A stretch of 64,000 bases of DNA from Bordetella parapertussis (lineage in GTDB: Bacteria > Pseudomonadota > Gammaproteobacteria > Burkholderiales > SG8-41): assembly GCA_945861275.1 (NCBI GenBank), contig CAMATZ010000007.1, positions 1 to 64,000 on the forward strand, in the 5' to 3' direction. The stretch's first letter is position 1; each line of letters opens with the position of its first letter. The position numbers were made by a program, and so were the translations under genes. Shown here one piece after another: positions 26,557 through 34,984 of the stretch. The notes beneath the pieces were generated by a model. The model saw only the letters and a list, made by a program, of their open reading frames with translations, was not told where the DNA came from and made no database searches.

Positions 26557-26712
26557 GCGCTCCTCCTGGAGATTGGATGATGTGTTGACCGAAGGGGCCG
26601 GTCATATTCGTGTGCCTTGCGCACCGAGTATATACTTACACCATTGCGACTACGCCTATGAGGGCGTCGGCGTAACTGTTATGAAGGCCGTGGCCGAGCC
26701 CACGTTCACGGC

Positions 26713-27696
26713 TTACTGCAGTACCAGGTTGAGCGACTTGCCGAGCTTGTAGTAGGTCTCGTACTGCTCACGCACAAACTTTGCTGTCTCATCCGGCGTC
26801 ATGATGCGCGGTACGGAGCCCATTTTCTCGGTGGCCCCGGTCCATTGCGCATCCTTCGCGACCTTGGCGAGCGCATCACCCCAGAACTGGATGAGTTTGC
26901 GCTCCATTTTGGGCGGACCATAGAGCGCGCTCCAACCGATGATGCGCTCGAGCTGCGCATAGCCGGCCTCTTTCGCCGTCGGCACGTCCGCAATCTCTTT
27001 GTATCTTTCCGGCGTGGTCACAACGAGCCCGCGCATCTGGCCGGACTTGATGAACCCCAGAACGGTGCCGAGGTTCGAGCAGCCGAAATCGACATGCCGG
27101 CCCATGACCGCTATTGCCGCGTCGCCGCCGCCCTTGAACGGAATCTGGATCGCCGCGTCCTTGCCCAGCTTCTGCGTATCGAACAGGAGCTGCGGCCCCA
27201 TTTCGTGAATCGTGCCGATGCCGGCGGTGCTGTACTTCAACTTGCCTGGCGACTTGCGGATCGCATCCACCAGGTCTGCGAAGGTCTTATACGGCGACGC
27301 GGCAATCACCGCGCAGACGTAGGGATTCAATTCCAGAAGGCCGAGAAACGTGAAGTCGTTCCATTTATACGACAGATCGGGTTTCAGCGCCGGCAGCGTT
27401 GCCTGAGACCCGACGCGCGCCAGCAGCAGGGTGTAGCCGTCGGGCGCCGCGTTCCTCACGAACTCCGATCCGATTGCGCCGCTCGCGCCAACCTTGTTCA
27501 GCACCACGGCGTTCTGCCCCACGTGCCGCGGCATGACTGCGCCGAGATTGCGCGCGGCAAGATCTGAATCGCCGCCGGTCGAGAACGGCGCCACGATCAG
27601 CAGCGGACGATTGGGGTAGTGCTGGGCCGGCGCCGCGAGCGGCGCAAGCAACATCACAAGGCACGCCAACGCGCGCCGGCCTGCAACTTGATTCAT
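26713..27696 (-). CDS. Bug/TctC-family periplasmic solute-binding protein (divergent member)
   Basis: 327 residues from an ATG with AAGGAGAG; signal peptide MNQVAGRRALACLVML cleaved after APAQ. It keeps RPLLIVAPFSTGGDSD and APDGYTLLL, but VENRPGA is replaced by LNKVGASG and the C-terminus (TYYKLGKSLNLVLQ) differs from the other copies. This deviation suggests a different ligand class. It is divergent from a D-2-hydroxyacid dehydrogenase gene with about 160 bp between starts, suggesting coordinate control with a hydroxyacid or keto-acid pathway. Confidence 0.87.
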   Translation of the reverse strand: MNQVAGRRALACLVMLLAPLAAPAQHYPNRPLLIVAPFSTGGDSDLAARNLGAVMPRHVGQNAVVLNKVGASGAIGSEFVRNAAPDGYTLLLARVGSQATLPALKPDLSYKWNDFTFLGLLELNPYVCAVIAASPYKTFADLVDAIRKSPGKLKYSTAGIGTIHEMGPQLLFDTQKLGKDAAIQIPFKGGGDAAIAVMGRHVDFGCSNLGTVLGFIKSGQMRGLVVTTPERYKEIADVPTAKEAGYAQLERIIGWSALYGPPKMERKLIQFWGDALAKVAKDAQWTGATEKMGSVPRIMTPDETAKFVREQYETYYKLGKSLNLVLQ

Positions 27697-27859
27697 GGGA
27701 CTCTCCTTCGATTCTGTAATCCTGTTTGTGGCTTGCGATTTATGGCCCGTGACGCGGCTTACGCAGAAAAACCCCTTAACTTTCAAGAAGCCTGAATTTC
27801 CTGAGCATACGCATGCCAATTGCGCTAGAGTACGCTCAAACGAACACAGGAGACAACAC

Positions 27860-28906
27860 ATGGCACGCTTCAAAATTATAACGCCCGCCGGCCCGGGCAC
27901 CGGAGTGCCGGGCGCGGACCATACATTGGAGATGGAGGCGCTGGCTGCTATCGGTGCGGAGATCGTCGAGGTGACGGGTGGCGAGGACGAGCTCGCCGCC
28001 GCCGCCGTCGATGCCGACGCGATCTACGGCAAGAGCCGGCCGCGCATCACCGCCAAGGTGATCAATGCCGCCAAGAAGTTGAAGGTCGTGTCGCTAGCCA
28101 GCGTTGGCGTCGATTCCGTGGATGTCGACGCGGCAACCGCACTCGGCATTCCCGTGACCAACTGCCCCGACACCTTTATCGAGGAAGTGGCCGACCATGC
28201 CATGATGCTGATCCTGTCGAGCTGGCGGCGGCTCCTGCAGCAGGACCAGATGGTGCGCAAGGGCGACTGGACCAAGGCGCGGCCCATGCTCAACCAGTTT
28301 CCGCGCCTGATGGGAATGACGCTGGGGTTCATCTCCTTCGGCCACGTCGCGCGCGCTGTTGCCAAACGTGCCGCGCCATTCGGCTTTCAGATGCTGGCCT
28401 ACGATCCCTACATTGAAGAACTGGTGATGTCCGACTACGGCGTGCAACCGGTCGGGTACGACGAGCTGTTACAGCGCTCCGACATCATCTCGATGCACGC
28501 GCCCGGCACCAAGGACGCGCATCACCTGATGAAGGAAGCGCACTTCAGGAAAATGAAAAAGACCGCGTTGTTCGTGAACACCAGCCGCGGCTCCACCGTT
28601 GATGAGAAGGCGATGATCAAGGCGCTGCAGGAAGGCTGGATCGCCGGTGCTGCGCTCGACGTGCTCGAGACCGAGCCGGTCGGCGAAAGCAATCCGCTGC
28701 TGGTCATGGACAACGTCATCCTGACCGCACATGTGGCCTCCGCATCGAGCCGCTTCGACGTCGCGCGCAAGCGCCGCGTCGGCGCGGAAATAGCACTGGT
28801 GCTGAGTGGAAAGTGGCCGCGCGCCTGCGTCAATCCCACGGTGCTCGACAAATCCAAGCTCGAGCGTTGGCAGCCCTACTCGATGGAGCGCGGGCCCGGA
28901 AACTAG
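27860..28906 (+). CDS. D-isomer-specific 2-hydroxyacid dehydrogenase (phosphoglycerate dehydrogenase-like)
   Basis: The 348-residue cytoplasmic NAD(P)-dependent enzyme has catalytic R243 (NTSRGSTVDE), E272 (DVLETEP) and H291 (LTAHVASAS). The dinucleotide loop reads GFISFG (156-161) rather than the usual GxGxxG, so cofactor binding may be unusual. AGGAGA lies 6 bases before the ATG; the open frame upstream is ignored. It is divergent from a bug gene. It presumably reduces a 2-keto acid or oxidises the hydroxyacid. Confidence 0.88.
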   Translation: MARFKIITPAGPGTGVPGADHTLEMEALAAIGAEIVEVTGGEDELAAAAVDADAIYGKSRPRITAKVINAAKKLKVVSLASVGVDSVDVDAATALGIPVTNCPDTFIEEVADHAMMLILSSWRRLLQQDQMVRKGDWTKARPMLNQFPRLMGMTLGFISFGHVARAVAKRAAPFGFQMLAYDPYIEELVMSDYGVQPVGYDELLQRSDIISMHAPGTKDAHHLMKEAHFRKMKKTALFVNTSRGSTVDEKAMIKALQEGWIAGAALDVLETEPVGESNPLLVMDNVILTAHVASASSRFDVARKRRVGAEIALVLSGKWPRACVNPTVLDKSKLERWQPYSMERGPGN

Positions 28907-28942
28907 GCGACGAGTCGCGCCAGCGCCTTCAGCAACGTCGTA

Positions 28943-29770
28943 TCATTTCACCGCTATAGCCCCGTTAGCGGTGATCACGGCATGGCCCATAGTGCCCCGT
29001 GTGAATTCCAGGAATCGCGCGACCGCTGGCGAAGCAGGCGTTTTGATTACAAAGAAGGACTCGCGAACAAGTTGGTAGGATTTCCGCTCAACGTTCTGGG
29101 CGCTTGGGTCAACGCCATTAATAGAAAGCGCCTTGATTTTTCCCCGGCTTTGCTCCGCGACCGTCATCGTCGTCATCCCGATAGCGCCGGTGGTAGCGGC
29201 AAGTTCCGCTGCCATCTCTCCGGCCTTCGGCATGACTTTCACCGTTTCGGGCATTTTGAGTTCCTTCAGGCACGCGATGTTGTCGCGAACGACCTCAGTA
29301 TCGACCTCACTGTCGGGCCGGGTGCGCGCCGCTATCTCCATGTCCGCCCCGCCCAGTGCTTTCCAGTTTGACGTTTTGCCCGTGTACACGTTGCAAATCT
29401 GCTGAGCTGTCACGTTGCTTACCGCTACGCCTGCGTTGACACCGAACACTACGGCCACATTGGCAATTTCGTACACAGCCATCCCCTTGCGGGTGATCTC
29501 ACCTATGTTCAGGCCGTGACTGGCCAACGCGATGTCGATCTTTCCCTCTGCGAGCGCCTGTATGCGGAGTTTGGTTCCGAGCCCTTTCCCGATCTCAATC
29601 GTGACGTTTGGGTTCCCTTGCTGAAATGCTTTCGCAAGCGCGGCAGCCATCGGCATTCCGCCAGTCGAGCCGTCGATGAGAATCTTCTCGTGTGATTGTC
29701 CATGAGCGCTGAAGGCCAGTAGCGCGGCTAGCGAAAACGTGCCGATACGGAGAAATATTGCGTAGTACAT
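28943..29770 (-). CDS. PstS-like periplasmic substrate-binding protein
   Basis: The signal peptide (MYYAIFLRIGTFSLAALLAF, cleavage after SAHGQ) is followed by a PBP-like domain: ILIDGSTGGMPMAAAL, DIALASHGLN, NVYTGKTSNWKALGG and ATTGAIGMTT. The GKTSNWKxLGG and QICNVYTG motifs are typical of phosphate/oxyanion-type binding proteins. AAAGG stands 6 bases before the chosen ATG at 29770; the frame continues upstream without good starts. No permease or ATPase lies nearby, so it is an orphan. Confidence 0.8.
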   Translation of the reverse strand: MYYAIFLRIGTFSLAALLAFSAHGQSHEKILIDGSTGGMPMAAALAKAFQQGNPNVTIEIGKGLGTKLRIQALAEGKIDIALASHGLNIGEITRKGMAVYEIANVAVVFGVNAGVAVSNVTAQQICNVYTGKTSNWKALGGADMEIAARTRPDSEVDTEVVRDNIACLKELKMPETVKVMPKAGEMAAELAATTGAIGMTTMTVAEQSRGKIKALSINGVDPSAQNVERKSYQLVRESFFVIKTPASPAVARFLEFTRGTMGHAVITANGAIAVK

Positions 29771-29879
29771 AACTTGCCTTTTAGAATACATGATCGAAAA
29801 ATTCTTACAGCCACTGACAACGCGCGGGCGCCGCATGTTATCACGGACAATCGGTTGATCAGGCACGGCGCTTACCGCC

Positions 29880-30102
29880 GGGTGCGATTCAAACTGATGT
29901 CTAAGAACGGGAGTCTATATAGATCAGAGAAACTCCTTCCCCTTCAGGGGGAAGGCGGGGATGGGGGTGGGGGCAGCGCTTGGAACCCACCCCCCATCCT
30001 AACCTTCTGCTACGCTACAAGTGTTCCCTTGCCCCTGAAGGGGAAGGGACTGTCCGTGGGGGCTATTCAGCCCCTGCTCAGACATCAGTTTGAATCACAC
30101 CC
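29880..30102. repeat. Composite palindromic element B: GC-rich core inside a 23-bp inverted repeat
   Basis: The outer arms 29880-29902 and 30080-30102 (GGGTG, C or T, GATTCAAACTGATGTCT) match at 22 of 23 positions in inverse orientation. Inside are hairpins CCTTCCCC..GGGGGAAGG (29935-29955) and CCCTTGCCCCT..AGGGGAAGGG (30027-30049), and the motif ACAAGTGTTCCCTT that also occurs in element C. The right arm extends into the tail of the chimeric pseudogene. Confidence 0.75.
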
Positions 30103-30587
30103 CTTACCGCCCGCCCAGATCACGCCGCGCTGATCGAGTGAGCGCAGCAGGCTCATGCGCGAGACTTCGGGTATTTCGCGAAACGGCTGGATGAGGTGGC
30201 CTTGCGCGCCATGCAGTTCCACACCGTCCCCACCCGCCGCTTTTACGCACAGCGCGCCTTGCACAAAGCCGGTGATCATGGCCTCAATTTCGGCCAGCGT
30301 CATCGCGTGCGGCATGCCACCGGCGCGGATTTTGCAACCAGGGTAAAACCCGGTATGCCGCCTCCGCCCGGGCGGTTTTCCACCACATACGGCTGGCCAA
30401 AGGTGTCCGTAATCTTTCGCGCAAACAGGCGCGTGAGCCCGTCCACCGAGCCGCCGGCGCCTGACGCAAGAACCACACGCACAGGTTTTACCGGATACGC
30501 CTGTCCTGAGCCTGTCGAAGCGGATTGCGCTGCCGCAACAGCGCTGAAAATCACCGCAGTTGCGGCCCACACACTGCGCAGGTGCAT
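30085..30587 (-). pseudogene. Chimeric pseudogene: Bug N-terminus fused to an old-yellow-enzyme fragment
   Basis: From an ATG at 30587 the first 95 codons encode a Bug signal peptide and first lobe (VRVVLASGAGGSVD, ENRPGGGG), ending abnormally at 30300 just after LVAKSAP, where PDGYTL is expected. Reading on in another frame from about 30320 gives MTLAEIEAMITGF and AAGGDGVELHGAQGHLIQPF, the FMN-barrel core of NADH:flavin oxidoreductases. An unassigned tail ends at 30085. Two unrelated genes have therefore been joined by deletion. It directly follows another bug gene, so tandem bug copies may have recombined. Confidence 0.75.
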
Positions 30588-30589
30588 GC

Positions 30590-31573
30590 TCAATCCAGCT
30601 TCATCTCCCGTATCACCGGTTCGAACAGCTTCATCAGCCGCACCAGCATCGCTTTTTGCGCCTCGCCGGTTGAACCCACCGATTCGGCGCCCAGATCGTT
30701 GAAGCGTTTCACCAGATCGGGGTGGCGCACCGCAGCCGTGGTCTCGCGCTGCAGCTTGTCGAGCACTGCTTTTGGTGTCTTGGCCGGCGCGAACAGGCCG
30801 TTGAAGCCTTCGAACTCCAGCGCGGGGAATCCTTGCTCGCGCACGGTAGGCACGTCGGGCAATATGGGAATGCGCTTGGCGCCGCTGGTGGCTAGCGCCT
30901 TCAACTGGCCGGAGCGGATTTCCTGCAGCGATGTGGACAACTGATCGCCGCCGAATTGTATGCGCCCGCTCAGCAACTCGAGTTTGAGCGGCGCAGCGCC
31001 CTTGTAGGCGATATGCGCCATATCGAACTTCGCATCGCGCTTCAAACTTTCGCCCAGCACATGCATGGCCGAGCCGGGGCCGGTGGAGCCGTAGTTGTAT
31101 TTCAGATTGGGATTGCCGCGCAGCAGCGCGGTGAATTCGCGCAAATCCTTCGCCGGCACACTCGGATTCGCGGTGAACACAAAGGGCACGTAAACAGCAA
31201 TCGACACTCCGGCAAAATCTTTCTCGGCGTCAAATGGCGAGCGCTTCGCCAGTGATTGCGCCACCGACGACAGCGGAAAGGTGATGTTGTGCATCAGCAG
31301 GGTGTAGCCGTCGGGATTGGATTTCGCCACGATGTCGGCGCCCAGCGCGCCGCCCGCGCCGCCGCGATTGTCCACCACCACCGGCTGGCCCATGGATTCG
31401 CTCATGCGCTGCGCCACCAGCCGCGCCACCACGTCGGTGGTGCCGCCCGCGGGAAACGGCACCACGATGCGGATGGGTTTGGTGGGAAAATTCTGCGCTT
31501 GCGCCTGCGCTACTGCGCCCAGCGCGAGCGCCACACTCGAAAATACCAGCCCTGCAAACCATTTGCCACGCAT
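30590..31573 (-). CDS. Bug/TctC-family periplasmic solute-binding protein
   Basis: 327 residues from the ATG at 31573, which has GGGAG 7 bases upstream; signal peptide MRGKWFAGLVFSSVALAL cleaved after AQAQ. Motifs are IRIVVPFPAGGTTD, DNRGGAGG, PDGYTLL, IAYKGAAPLK and a tail ending FEPVIREMKLD. Its stop abuts the chimeric pseudogene downstream, showing that two bug genes once stood in tandem. Confidence 0.92.
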   Translation of the reverse strand: MRGKWFAGLVFSSVALALGAVAQAQAQNFPTKPIRIVVPFPAGGTTDVVARLVAQRMSESMGQPVVVDNRGGAGGALGADIVAKSNPDGYTLLMHNITFPLSSVAQSLAKRSPFDAEKDFAGVSIAVYVPFVFTANPSVPAKDLREFTALLRGNPNLKYNYGSTGPGSAMHVLGESLKRDAKFDMAHIAYKGAAPLKLELLSGRIQFGGDQLSTSLQEIRSGQLKALATSGAKRIPILPDVPTVREQGFPALEFEGFNGLFAPAKTPKAVLDKLQRETTAAVRHPDLVKRFNDLGAESVGSTGEAQKAMLVRLMKLFEPVIREMKLD

Positions 31574-31814
31574 GTTGCCGCTCCCGATTAAAAAATTCAT
31601 CATACCTGAGCGCCGCTGCAGCGCGCTTAACAACGCGCATCGCTATATTTTCCGTAGTTATAAGCATGAATAAAAATGCTATTTAAAACAAGCAGTTAAG
31701 TCACCGTCACCCTGCGTAGAATGCGTAGTAGCCAACACAATGCAAAGCGCCAGCCCTGCCCGCCGCGCGCGCGCCACGTGTAAGCTCAGCGCCTCCCAAC
31801 GTCACGCCACGTTC

Positions 31815-32825
31815 ATGAAACCCACACTCCTCATATCCAGCAAAGTCATCGCCGAATTCGGCCCGCGTCTGAATGAAATCCTCGCCGGTGCACCGAAGCC
31901 CCTGCAACTGCTGCCGTTCACGGCCGCGCTGCAACTCACACCCGGCGCCATCGACAACATCGAAGCCGTCTACTATTCGCGCGACATTTGGGAAGGCACT
32001 GAAAAAAGCGCGCTGAGCCCTGCCGCGCGCACGCTCTGGGACATCATCGACCGCGCGCGCAACATCCAGTGGATCGCCGTGTATTCGGCGGGCACGGATC
32101 AACAGCGCTATCAGGATGCGATGAAGCGCGGCATGCGGCTCACCACCGGCGCCGGTGCGCAGGCCGATGCGGTCGGCCTCGCCGCGGTGACGGGCGTGCT
32201 CGCGCTGGCGCGTGGCGTGCCGCACTGGCTTGCAGCACAACAGCGCCGCGAGTGGTCGCCGCTGCGCGGCAAAGACGTGCCGCCCGACATCCCCGGTCAG
32301 ACCGCGGTGATTGTCGGCATGGGTTACATCGGCACGGTGATCGCGCGCGTGCTGCGCGCGGCGGGCATGAAAACCATAGGCATCCGGCGCAACGTTGCAC
32401 CCGCCGCGCATTTTGAGGAGGTGCTGCCGCCCGCCGCACTCGATGGCTTGCTGCCCGTGTGCGACTGGCTGGTGATTGCGTGTCCGTTGGTGCCCGAAAC
32501 ACGCAACCTCATCGACGCCCGCCGGCTCGCGCTGATGAAATCCAGCGCCGGTATTGCCAACATCGCCCGCGGCGAAATCATCAACGAAGCCGCGCTCATC
32601 GATGCGCTCAAGGCGCGCCGCCTGCGCCACGCCTATCTCGATGTGTTCAACAGCGAACCGCTGCCGCCAGAGTCGCCGTTCTGGGATTTGCCCAATGTGC
32701 TGATCTCGCCGCACAATGCGGGCGCGTCCACCGGCACCTACGCGCGCGGCGTGGAGATATTTTTGCGCAATTTGTCGAACTATCTGCGGGCGCAGCCGTT
32801 GGAGAACGAAGCGTCGATGGGCTGA
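31815..32825 (+). CDS. D-isomer-specific 2-hydroxyacid dehydrogenase
   Basis: The 336-residue protein carries the NAD(P) motif GMGYIG (168-173) and catalytic R252 (NIARGEIINE), E281 (FNSEPLP) and H300 (SPHNAG). It is more canonical than the homologue at 27860. The ATG at 31815 is preferred over a frame extending to 31740 because the fold begins there. No ribosome binding site is evident. Divergent from the bug gene at 30590 and convergent with the exonuclease gene. Confidence 0.87.
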   Translation: MKPTLLISSKVIAEFGPRLNEILAGAPKPLQLLPFTAALQLTPGAIDNIEAVYYSRDIWEGTEKSALSPAARTLWDIIDRARNIQWIAVYSAGTDQQRYQDAMKRGMRLTTGAGAQADAVGLAAVTGVLALARGVPHWLAAQQRREWSPLRGKDVPPDIPGQTAVIVGMGYIGTVIARVLRAAGMKTIGIRRNVAPAAHFEEVLPPAALDGLLPVCDWLVIACPLVPETRNLIDARRLALMKSSAGIANIARGEIINEAALIDALKARRLRHAYLDVFNSEPLPPESPFWDLPNVLISPHNAGASTGTYARGVEIFLRNLSNYLRAQPLENEASMG

Positions 32826-32838
32826 GCGGCGCCACCAC

Positions 32839-34281
32839 TTAGCGCACTGCGCTTTCGCGCAGCGGCCCGGCAAGCTGCACAATCGAAGCGCCACGCGGCG
32901 GTTTCGCGATGCAGCGTTTAAGTATCTTGTAGGTGTCCACATCGAATACCGGCGCGGCGCGGATTTCGCCAAGATCATACAACTCGGATTCGCTGCGCAC
33001 CGTACCCAGATAACACCAGCGATCCAGCACATGCAGTTCGGTGGTCTCGCCGTCGCCGGCATTTTCGCGGATGGCGATGCGTCCTGCGAACGGCCACGGC
33101 AGTGTGCGCAGCGCACTCAGCGCTGCTGCCAGCCGCAGCGCGTGTTGCGCGCGTGATTCGAGGCCGACGCAGGCGCCACGACAGCGCTTGATCTGATGCG
33201 CGAAACAGGGGCCGGCGTACGGAACTGAGCGCTGCTCCAGCCCCAGCAGAATATTGCATAGCCCGTGGGCGGCGGCAATTTCCCGCAGGGCTTCGATGGC
33301 CGCGGCGCGCGAGCGGAACAATCCGTAGAGTTCGCCGAACCGTGCCGGGTCGATGTCGCCGGCGGTGGCCAGTTTCGGCGCGCTTTCGCCATCGTTGCCG
33401 GCACCGCGCCAATGCCACGCGCACAACTGCGTATTGCGGCGCAGCTGGCGGTTATGCACCGGCGCGAGTTGCTTCACCAAACGCGATTCGAGCAGCAGCG
33501 CGCCCAACTCACCGGCGGTTCGCCGGCATTCGATGCGCCTGATCTGCTGCGCGATGCGCATAGCTTTGCTGACGCGATGGTCGCCCGAAAAATGCGACAT
33601 CACGCGCTGCCGCATGTTGATGCTTTTGCCGATGTAGAGCACCACATTGTTGTCGCCGTAAAACAAATACACGCCCGGCGCTTCGGGAATATCGTCGAAA
33701 GCAAGATCCGGCAGGCCCGCCGGCACGCTTTGTGATTTGAGCAGTAAATCCACCGCCGACTGCACTTGTTGCGGCCCGTGCTCGGCGCTCCATTTCTGGG
33801 CGAGCAGCCACAGCGCTTTGGCATCGCCCAGCGCGCGATGGCGCGCCTCGCAATCGAGCGCGTGGCGCTGCAGCAGCGTGTCGAGATTGTGGCGCGCGTG
33901 TTGCGGATAAAGTTTGCGCGACAGCTTCACCGTGCACAGCACGCGCGCACTGAAGCTCACGCCGCAGCGCCTGAACTCGTTCTTGAGAAAACCGTAATCA
34001 AAGCGCGCGTTGTGGGCGATAAAAAGTTTTCCTTCCAGACGCTGCAACAGTTCACGCTGGATTTGCGCGAAAGAGGGCGCGCGCTCGACCATCGCATTAC
34101 TGATTCCCGTCAGCGCCTGTATCGCCGGCGGTATGCTCATGCCCGGATTCACCAGCGTGGACCATTCGCTGATGAGGCGTCCGCGATTCACCTCAATCAC
34201 GCCGACCTCTGTGATGCGATCGTGGGTAGCGGTGACGCCGGTGGTTTCCAGATCGACAAAAACCACATGTGTGTCAAGCAT
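32839..34281 (-). CDS. Fusion of DEDDh 3'-5' exonuclease with GIY-YIG (UvrC/Cho-like) nuclease
   Basis: The N-terminal domain (about 5-165) is a DnaQ-type exonuclease with D10 and E12 (VDLETTG), D95 (HNARFD), H148 and D153 (HRALGDA). From about 195 a GIY-YIG domain follows (GVYLFYGD..VVLYIGKS, R224, E265 in LLLESRLVK), then a region resembling the UvrC/Cho middle part (CRGACVG). Such proteins combine incision with 3' processing and are often annotated DNA polymerase III epsilon-like. 480 residues, no UvrBC or HhH domain. Upstream is greB, divergent. Confidence 0.88.
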   Translation of the reverse strand: MLDTHVVFVDLETTGVTATHDRITEVGVIEVNRGRLISEWSTLVNPGMSIPPAIQALTGISNAMVERAPSFAQIQRELLQRLEGKLFIAHNARFDYGFLKNEFRRCGVSFSARVLCTVKLSRKLYPQHARHNLDTLLQRHALDCEARHRALGDAKALWLLAQKWSAEHGPQQVQSAVDLLLKSQSVPAGLPDLAFDDIPEAPGVYLFYGDNNVVLYIGKSINMRQRVMSHFSGDHRVSKAMRIAQQIRRIECRRTAGELGALLLESRLVKQLAPVHNRQLRRNTQLCAWHWRGAGNDGESAPKLATAGDIDPARFGELYGLFRSRAAAIEALREIAAAHGLCNILLGLEQRSVPYAGPCFAHQIKRCRGACVGLESRAQHALRLAAALSALRTLPWPFAGRIAIRENAGDGETTELHVLDRWCYLGTVRSESELYDLGEIRAAPVFDVDTYKILKRCIAKPPRGASIVQLAGPLRESAVR

Positions 34282-34293
34282 TTGGGCGGCGTA

Positions 34294-34334
34294 GGGTGAA
34301 GGGAAACGGTGAAGGGTGAAGGGTGAAGGGTGAA
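34294..34334. repeat. Tandem GGGTGAA heptamers
   Basis: About four consecutive copies (34308-34334) plus a separated one at 34294-34300 lie between the start of the exonuclease gene and greB. Short-period tandem repeats in a divergent promoter region can vary by slippage. Function unknown. Confidence 0.7.
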
Positions 34335-34423
34335 CAGTGTCAGTGTCGGCAGCGGCGAATTCGCAATTTAGTCTAATTCAGGAAGTGCTGCCCGACAAAG
34401 GCCGATTTCGATACACTATACCT

Positions 34424-34984
34424 ATGAAATCAGCGACAGCCCCGGTTACGCAGCAGCAGGATGCGGAAGATGACGACGCGGCATCGCCGCTGTTGCCGCG
34501 TGGTGTAAAAAATTACATGACGCCGCAAGGCTATGCGCGGCTGAAGCACGAATTGACACAATTGCTCAACAGCGAGCGCCCGGACCTGGTGAAGGTGGTG
34601 TCGTGGGCGGCGGGCAATGGCGACCGCTCCGAAAACGGCGACTACTTGTATGGCAAAAAACGCCTGCGCGAGATTGACCGGCGCATACGTTATCTCACGC
34701 GCCGCCTCGATACCTCCGAAGTGGTGGACCCCGCCGCGCGCGGCGACACCGCACAGATATACTTTGGCGCCACCGTTAATTATATGGACGATGAAGGCAA
34801 GGAACACAGCGTGACCATCGTGGGTCTGGATGAAGTAGACCCCGCGCGCGGCCATGTGAGCTGGATTTCGCCGATCGCCGCGGCATTGATCAAACACAGC
34901 GCGGGTGATACCGTTCAACTGCGCACGCCGGCCGGCTTGCGGCAAATTGAAATTGTAGATGTTCGCTACGAGGTACTGCGTTGA
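34424..34984 (+). CDS. greB: Transcription elongation factor GreB
   Basis: It rescues backtracked RNA polymerase by stimulating transcript cleavage. The 186 residues contain the coiled-coil with the acidic tip (GDRSENGDYLYGKKRLREIDRR, seen here as RSENGDY and KKRLREIDRR) and the C-terminal FKBP-like domain (AQIYFGATVNY, GHVSWISPIA). The ATG at 34424 is chosen; no Shine-Dalgarno is visible and a TACACT box lies just upstream. The N-terminus has a short acidic extension. The stop overlaps the TTG start of the next gene. Confidence 0.93.
   Translation: MKSATAPVTQQQDAEDDDAASPLLPRGVKNYMTPQGYARLKHELTQLLNSERPDLVKVVSWAAGNGDRSENGDYLYGKKRLREIDRRIRYLTRRLDTSEVVDPAARGDTAQIYFGATVNYMDDEGKEHSVTIVGLDEVDPARGHVSWISPIAAALIKHSAGDTVQLRTPAGLRQIEIVDVRYEVLR

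Noticed and set aside
25576-26580. 334-codon plus-strand frame opposite the amidohydrolase gene
   Set aside because: The minus-strand amidohydrolase has family motifs and a strong ribosome binding site; the plus frame has none.
31707-33116. 469-codon minus-strand frame opposite the 2-hydroxyacid dehydrogenase
   Set aside because: No recognisable motifs, Arg/His-rich composition; shadow of the dehydrogenase and exonuclease genes.
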